A DNA stretch of 64,000 bases from Budorcas taxicolor (taxonomy: Eukaryota > Chordata > Mammalia > Artiodactyla > Bovidae): NCBI RefSeq assembly GCF_023091745.1, contig NC_068913.1:32680501-32744500 (forward strand), given 5' to 3'. The translations under genes were made by a program, and so were the position numbers. Within the stretch, counting starts at the first letter, position 1. The number at the start of each line of letters is the position of its first letter. Shown here one piece after another: positions 59,129 to 64,000 of the stretch. The notes below the pieces were generated by a model, which saw only the letters and a list, made by a program, of their open reading frames with translations, was not told the DNA's origin and did no database searches.

Positions 59129-61154
59129 ACAAGAAAGCCTTCCTCGGTAATCAATGCAAAGAAATAGAGGAAAACAACAGAATGGGAAAGACTGGAGATC
59201 TCTTCAAGAAAATTAGAGATACCAAGGAAACATTTTATGCAATAAAGGACAGAAATGATATGGACCTAACAGAAGTAGAAGATATTGAGAAAGGTGTAAG
59301 AATACACAGAAGAACTGTACAAAAAAGATCTTCAAGACCCAGACAACCACAATAGTGTGATCACTCACCTAGAGCCAGAAATCCTGGAATGCGAAGTCAA
59401 GTGGGCCTTAGGAAGCGTTACTATGAACAAAGCTAGTGGAGATGATGGAATTCCAGTTGAGCTATTTCAAATCCTAAGAGATGATGCTGTGAAAGTGCTG
59501 CACTCAATATGCCAGCAAATCTGGAAAATTCAGCAGTGGCCACAGGACTGGAAAAGATTAGTTTTCATTCCATTTCCAAAGAAAGATGATGCCAAAGAAT
59601 GCTCAAACTACTGCACAACTGCGTTCATCTCACATGCTAGCAAAGTAATGCTCAAAATTCTCCAAACTAGGCTTCAACAGTATATCAACTGTGAACTTCC
59701 AGATGTTCAAGGTGGATTTAGAAAAGGCAGAGGAACCAGAGATCAAATTGTCAAGATTCGCTGGATCACAGAAAAAGCAAGAGTGTTCCAGAAAAACATC
59801 TGCTTTACTAACTACACCAATGCCTTTGTATGGATCACAACAACAGTGGAAAATTCTGAAAGAGATGGGAATACCAGACCACCTTACCTACGCTCCTGAG
59901 AAATCTGTATGCAGGTCAAGAAGCAACAGTTAGAACCGGACATGGAACAATGTACTGGTTCCAAATTGGGAAAGGAGTACATCAAGGCTCTATATTGTCA
60001 CTCTGCTTATTTAACTTATATGCAGAGTACATCATGAGAAACGCTGGGCTGAATGAAGCATAAGCTAGAATCAAGATTGCTGGGACAAATATCAATAACC
60101 ACAGATATGCAGATGACACCACCCTTATGGCAGAAAGTGAAGAGGAGCTAAAAAGCCTCTTGATGAAAGTGAAAGAGGAGAGTGAAAAAGTTGGCTTAAA
60201 TCTCAACATTTAAAAAAACTAAGATCATGGCATCTGGTCCCATCATTTCATGTCAAATAGATGGGGAAACAGTGGAAACAGTGACAGACTTTATTTTGGG
60301 GGGCTCCAAATGGCACCCCACTCCAGTACTCTTGCCTGGAAAATCCCATGGATAGAGCAGCCTGGTAGGCTGTAGTCCATGGAGTCGCTAAGAGTCAGAC
60401 ACGACTGAATGACTTCCCTTTCACTTTTCACTTTCATGAATTGGAGAAGGAAATGGCAACCCGCTCCAGTGTACTTGCCTGGAGAATCCCAGGGACGGGG
60501 GAGCCTGGTGGGCTTCCGTCTATGGAGTCGGACAGAGTTGGACACGACTGAAGCGACTTAGCAGCAGCAGCAAAATCACTGAAGATGGTGACTGCAGCCA
60601 TGAAATTAAAAGATGCTTGCTTCTTTGAAAAAAAGTTATGACCAGCCTAGACAGCATATTAAAACACAGAGACATCACTTTGCCAACAAAGGTCCTTCTA
60701 GTCAAAGCTATGGTTTTTGCAGTAGTCATGTATGGATGTGAGAGTTAGACCATAAAGAAAGCTGAGCACTGAAGAATTGATGCTTTTGAACTGTGGTGTT
60801 GGAGAAGACTCTTGAGAGTCCCTTTGACAGCAAGGAGATCTAACCAGCCCATCCTAAAGGAAATCAGTTCTGAATATACATTGGAAGGACTGATGCTGGA
60901 GTTGAAACTACAATACTTTGGCCACCTGATGCAAATAACTGACTCATTGGAAAAGACCCTGATGCTGGGAAAGATTAAAGGCAGGAGGAGAAGGGAATGA
61001 CACAGGATGAGATTTTTAGATGACATCACCAACCTGATGGACATGAGTTTGAGCAAGCTCCACCAGTTGGTGATGGACAGGAAAGCCTGGCATGCTGCAG
61101 CCCATGGGGTTGCAAATAGTCAGACACATCTGAGCGACTGAACTGAACTGACTG
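59129..61154 (+). mobile_element. BovB LINE, 2.0 kb, with RT remnant, nested in L1
   Basis: The largest BovB here. Target-site duplication 'atatgacccag' lies at 59118-59128 and 61155-61165. A 180-codon frame (59357-59899) holds the N-terminal RT part, including KASGDDGIPVELF and GGFRKGRGTRDQI. Motif A is ruined: the site reads FTNYTNAFVW where FIDYAKAFD stands in the copy at 44131, so the catalytic Asp is lost. A frameshift follows. Motif C text remains near 60108-60123, but the frame is broken. A BOV-A2 interrupts it at 60311-60571. The 5' half of the full-length element is missing. Confidence 0.95.
60311..60571 (+). mobile_element. BOV-A2 SINE nested in BovB nested in L1
   Basis: A complete dimer: 'tggcaccccactccagtact', linker 'cactttcatgaattgg', second monomer and AGC tail. 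BovB reads through from 'ggggggctccaaa' to 'aaaatcactgaagatgg'. Confidence 0.95.
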
Positions 61155-61413
61155 ATATGACCCAGCAATTGCACTCTGGGTATTTATGCAAAAGAATTGA
61201 AAGTAGGGTCTTTAAGAGATGACTGCACATCAGTATCAGAGCATCACTATTCACAACAGCCCAAAGGTAGAAGTAACACAAGTATATATGGAGGGTTGAA
61301 TCGATAAGCAAAATGTTGTATAATGTACACACACAGTGGCCTGTTATTCAGCTTTAAAAAGGGAAGAAATTATGATACATATTAATACCACAATACCGAT
61401 GAACCCTGAGGAC

Positions 61414-61796
61414 TGTGTCAATTTTCTAGAGCCGCCATAATGAAATATCACAGTCTAAGTGGCTTAAATGACAGAAATTTGTTTTTTGACAGTTCTGGAG
61501 ACTGCAAGTTCAAGGTCAAGGTGTTGGTAGGTTTGGTTTCTCCTGCGGCCTCCATCATTGACTGGCATATGGTTGTTTTTGTGTTTGTGCTTTTCTGTAT
61601 CAGAATGTCCCTTTCTTAAAAGGACACCAGTCAGACTGGATTTTGGCCTACTCTAATGGCCCCATTTTAATATAGCCGCCTCTTTACAAGCCCCATCTCT
61701 AAACAGAGTCACATTCACAGGTGCTAGGGATTAGGGCTTGAACATGTGAATATGAACATATGAACTGGGAGGGGAGAGACACAATTCAGCACATAA
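61414..61796 (-). mobile_element. MLT1-type (ERVL-MaLR) LTR nested in L1
   Basis: Reversed MLT1: 'tgtgtcaattttctagagcc', 'gacagttctggagactgcaa', 'aggacaccagtcagactgga', 'cacattcacaggtgctaggg', 'acacaattcagcacataa'. L1 is continuous on both sides ('gaaccctgag' and 'aacattatgctgagc'). Short flank similarity 'aggac'/'agaac' may be the 5-bp duplication. Non-coding solo LTR. Confidence 0.8.
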
Positions 61797-62030
61797 AGAA
61801 CATTATGCTGAGCTAAACAAGCCAGTCACAAAAGACAAACGCTGTACGACTCCACCTACACGAGGCATCTAGAGCAGTCACACTCAGACAGAAGGACGCA
61901 GAAAGGAGAATGGCAGTTGCTGGGATGGGGCAGCGGGTGGACGGGGAGGTGTTGTTTAATGGGTCCAGTGTTTCAGTTTTGCGAGATGAAAAAGTTCTGG
62001 AGTCTGGCTGCAGAACAGTGTGAATACACA

Positions 62031-62496
62031 ACACAAAGGTCCGTCTAGTCAAGGCTATGGTTTTTCCTGTGGTCATGTATGGATGTGAGAGCTGGACTGT
62101 GAAGAAGACTGAGCGCCGAAGAATTGATGCTTTTGAACTGTGGTGTTGGAGAAGACTCTTGAGAGTCCCTTGGACTGCAAGGAGATCCAGTCCATTCTGA
62201 AGGAGATCAGCCCTGGGATTTCTTTGGAAGGAATGATGCTAAGGCTGAAACTCCAGTACTTTGGCTACCTCATGCGAAGAGTTGACTCATTGGAAAAGAC
62301 TCTGATGCTGGGAGGGATTGGGGGCAGGAGGAAAAGGGGACGACAGAGGATGAGATGGCCGGATGGCATCACGGACTCGATGGACGTGAGTCTGAGTGAA
62401 CTCCGGGAGTTGGTGATGGACAGGGAGGCCTGGCGTGCTGCGATTCATGGGGTTGCAAAGAGTCGGACACGACTGAGCGACTGAACTGACTGAGCT
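62031..62496 (+). mobile_element. BovB LINE 3' end nested in L1
   Basis: It runs from 'acaaaggtccgtctagtcaa' to 'gactgagcgactgaactgac'. A 114-codon ORF C-terminal remnant is open at 62140-62484. Close to the apparent consensus; a small deletion of the 'caac' type lies near 62188. Confidence 0.93.
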
Positions 62497-62580
62497 GTGC
62501 ACTGGGAAATGGCTAAGAAAACAAATTTTCTGTTATACATTTTTTGCTACAATGAAAAATAAGAATTAAAAAAAGAAGAA

Positions 62581-63045
62581 GAATGTGACTGCTCCATGAA
62601 TTTCCCTTTCGTGGGGCTGGCATTCACCATCCTATCACCTTCATTATTATCATACAAGGGACCCAATTACCTCCAGGATATCGCCTTTGAATGTGTAGGA
62701 AGTGATGCTCAATACACACAATACTTGCCTGGTTTTCCCAAAGCTACTCCTTTTTCTACTCAGCATTTCTTAGTGACATTTTTCTTTATCACTCCCTTCC
62801 TAAGGGTTCAAGCAAAAAACCTCACAGTCATCCTAACCTCCTCTGTCCTGCCCCCTCGCGCCCCTTCACATCATTTTACAAGCCACTTCCTCAGCATCTC
62901 TGGGTACTGACCCGTCTCTGCTGCCACTGTCCTGGTCACACCCTGTCCTTGCCTAGACAACTCAGCACTTGTCTCTCCACCACCAGTTTTCTGCCCTGTG
63001 CCTCTACTTCCCTAACCCACTGTCTCACTCCATTCACGCTGCTCT
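62581..63045. other. Unassigned sequence
   Basis: C/T-rich from about 62800. 'cacagtcatcctaacctcct' recalls reversed L2-type LINE text. A 104-codon open frame (62596-62910) has no recognised domain. Confidence 0.3.
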
Positions 63046-63372
63046 TGTCCCTTGGACTGCAAGGAAATCAAACCAGTCAATCCTAAAGGAAATCAGTCCT
63101 GAAAATTCATTGGAAGGACTGATGGGGAAGCTCCAATACTTTGGCCACTTTATGTGAAGAACTGACTTGTTGGAAAAGACCCTGATGCTGGGAAAAACTG
63201 AAGGCAGAGGAGATGGGGCCGACAGAGGATGAGATGGTTGGATGGCATCACCAACTCGATAGACATGAGTTTGAGCAAGCTCTGGGAGTTGGTGATGGAC
63301 AGGGAAGCCTGGTGTGCTGCAGTCCATGGGGTTGCAAAGAGTCGGACACGACTGAGAGACTGAACTGAACAG
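63046..63372 (+). mobile_element. BovB LINE 3' end
   Basis: It runs from 'tcccttggactgcaaggaaa' to 'gactgagagactgaactgaa'. More diverged than the 62031 copy, and the ORF remnant is broken near 63155. Confidence 0.92.
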
Positions 63373-63379
63373 ATAGCCA

Positions 63380-63660
63380 CTCACTGGGTGGCTCATGAGC
63401 AGAAGTTTACTTCTCTCAGTTCTGGAGGTTGTGAAGCCCATGATCAGGGTGCTGGCAGGTCTGGTATCTGCTATCCCCACTTCCTGGTTCCTAGATGATC
63501 ATCTTTTTGCTGTAACCTCACATGGGGGCAAGGGGTCTCTCTGGGTCCCTTTCGTAACAGCACAATCCTTACGCCTCCCAAAGCCCCCCTTCTCCTAATA
63601 CCATCCCACTGGGCATGAATACACATTCTGGGGGGATACAAACATTTAGCTCAGCCCCCT
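63380..63660 (-). mobile_element. MLT1-type LTR, partial
   Basis: Reversed MLT1-like text: 'ctcagttctggaggttgtga', 'cctcacatgggggcaagggg', 'cattctggggggatacaaac'. BovB adjoins on the left and probably truncates it. Confidence 0.55.
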
Positions 63661-63774
63661 TCAGAACTGCTGACAGCTCCAAATCTGATCATTCAGCCCC
63701 TATTTAAATGACTTCAAATCTTCCCCAGGACAAATCATAAGTTTGCTTCTGAAGTCTGTGAATCTATGTTTTCG

Positions 63775-64000
63775 CTATTTGCAGCAACGTCGAAGCACCT
63801 AGAGATTCTCTTACTAAGTGAAATAATTTAGAGAAAGACAAGTATCATATGACATCGCTTCTATGTCAAACCTAAAAAGGTGATACAAATGAAGTTATTT
63901 ACAAAAGCCAGCCTCACAGACTTCAAAAACAAACTTAACAATTACCAAAGGGGTAATATGGGAAATAAATTAGGAGATTAATATATACACACAACTACAT
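63775..64000 (+). mobile_element. L1 LINE 3' part, runs off the right edge
   Basis: 'ctatttgcagcaacgtcgaa', 'tatcatatgacatcgcttct' and 'acaaatgaagttatttacaa' are the L1 3' UTR. The end lies beyond the window. Confidence 0.85.

Larger units (their letters stand above)
58790..62580 (+). mobile_element. Old L1 3' part broken by three later insertions
   Basis: L1 pieces at 58790-59128, 61155-61413, 61797-62030 and 62497-62580 are consecutive in an old L1 3' end. Landmarks are 'gatgctcattactagccatt', 'gacccagcaattgcactc', 'cattatgctgagctaaacaa' and an A-rich end at about 62565. Between them lie a long BovB, an MLT1-type LTR and a second BovB. The only duplication clearly visible is that of the first BovB. 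Confidence 0.85.

Noticed and set aside
59357..59899. 180-codon reverse-transcriptase frame as a working gene
   Set aside because: The motif A aspartate is lost, a frameshift follows and the 5' half is missing; it is a dead BovB fragment.

Overview
The window is non-coding-rich nuclear DNA of a ruminant, most likely a bovid. The diagnostic evidence is the repeat set. BovB (RTE-type) LINEs, the dimeric BOV-A2 SINE with its AGC-repeat tail, tRNA-derived Bov-tA SINEs and ruminant-type L1 3' ends occur together only in Ruminantia. Older pan-mammalian elements (MIR, L2-like, MER5A-like, MLT1/MLT2-like LTRs, old L1) form the background. Cattle, sheep and goat cannot be told apart from this sequence alone.

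Layout. 1-10.9 kb: an L1 3' end, a long decayed old L1 (about 0.8-6.9 kb) carrying three SINEs, a spacer, a large fold-back palindrome at 8.54-8.81 kb, and another L1 split by BovB. 11-17 kb: the least repeat-rich stretch, with three Bov-tA SINEs, a short L1 tail, a BovB fragment, a MIR and a 23-base G run. 17.25-18.1 kb: the only CpG island. On the minus strand it contains a strong-context ATG followed after eight codons by a near-ideal splice donor, so a minus-strand gene probably starts here and runs leftwards. I could not identify that gene or securely place its later exons. 18.9-34 kb: L1, MER5A, MIR and LTR pieces, BovB copies, a polypurine tract and a TG-rich minisatellite. 34.3-35.0 kb: an exon-like open frame split by a BovB copy, with a perfect 10-bp target duplication and the frame kept across the insertion. 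35.2-46.8 kb: MLT1-like LTR, L1 and BovB copies, including a BovB with a 44-bp filler copied in near-identical form 0.7 kb away. 46.8-58 kb: mostly old degraded sequence with one unexplained 171-codon minus-strand open frame. 58.8-62.6 kb: one old L1 3' end broken by three later insertions, one of which itself carries a SINE. 62.6-64 kb: BovB, an MLT1-like LTR and an L1 that runs off the end.

How it works together. No complete protein-coding gene, rRNA, tRNA gene or CRISPR array is visible. Apart from the CpG-island promoter, the window reads as a record of retrotransposition. Target-site duplications and nesting give an order: old L1, MER5 and LTRs first, then BovB and ruminant L1, then Bov-tA and BOV-A2. 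Eleven ruminant-type L1 3' ends all lie on the plus strand, a bias worth testing. Family names come from recalled consensus patterns, not a database search, and most repeat edges are accurate to roughly 5-30 bases.
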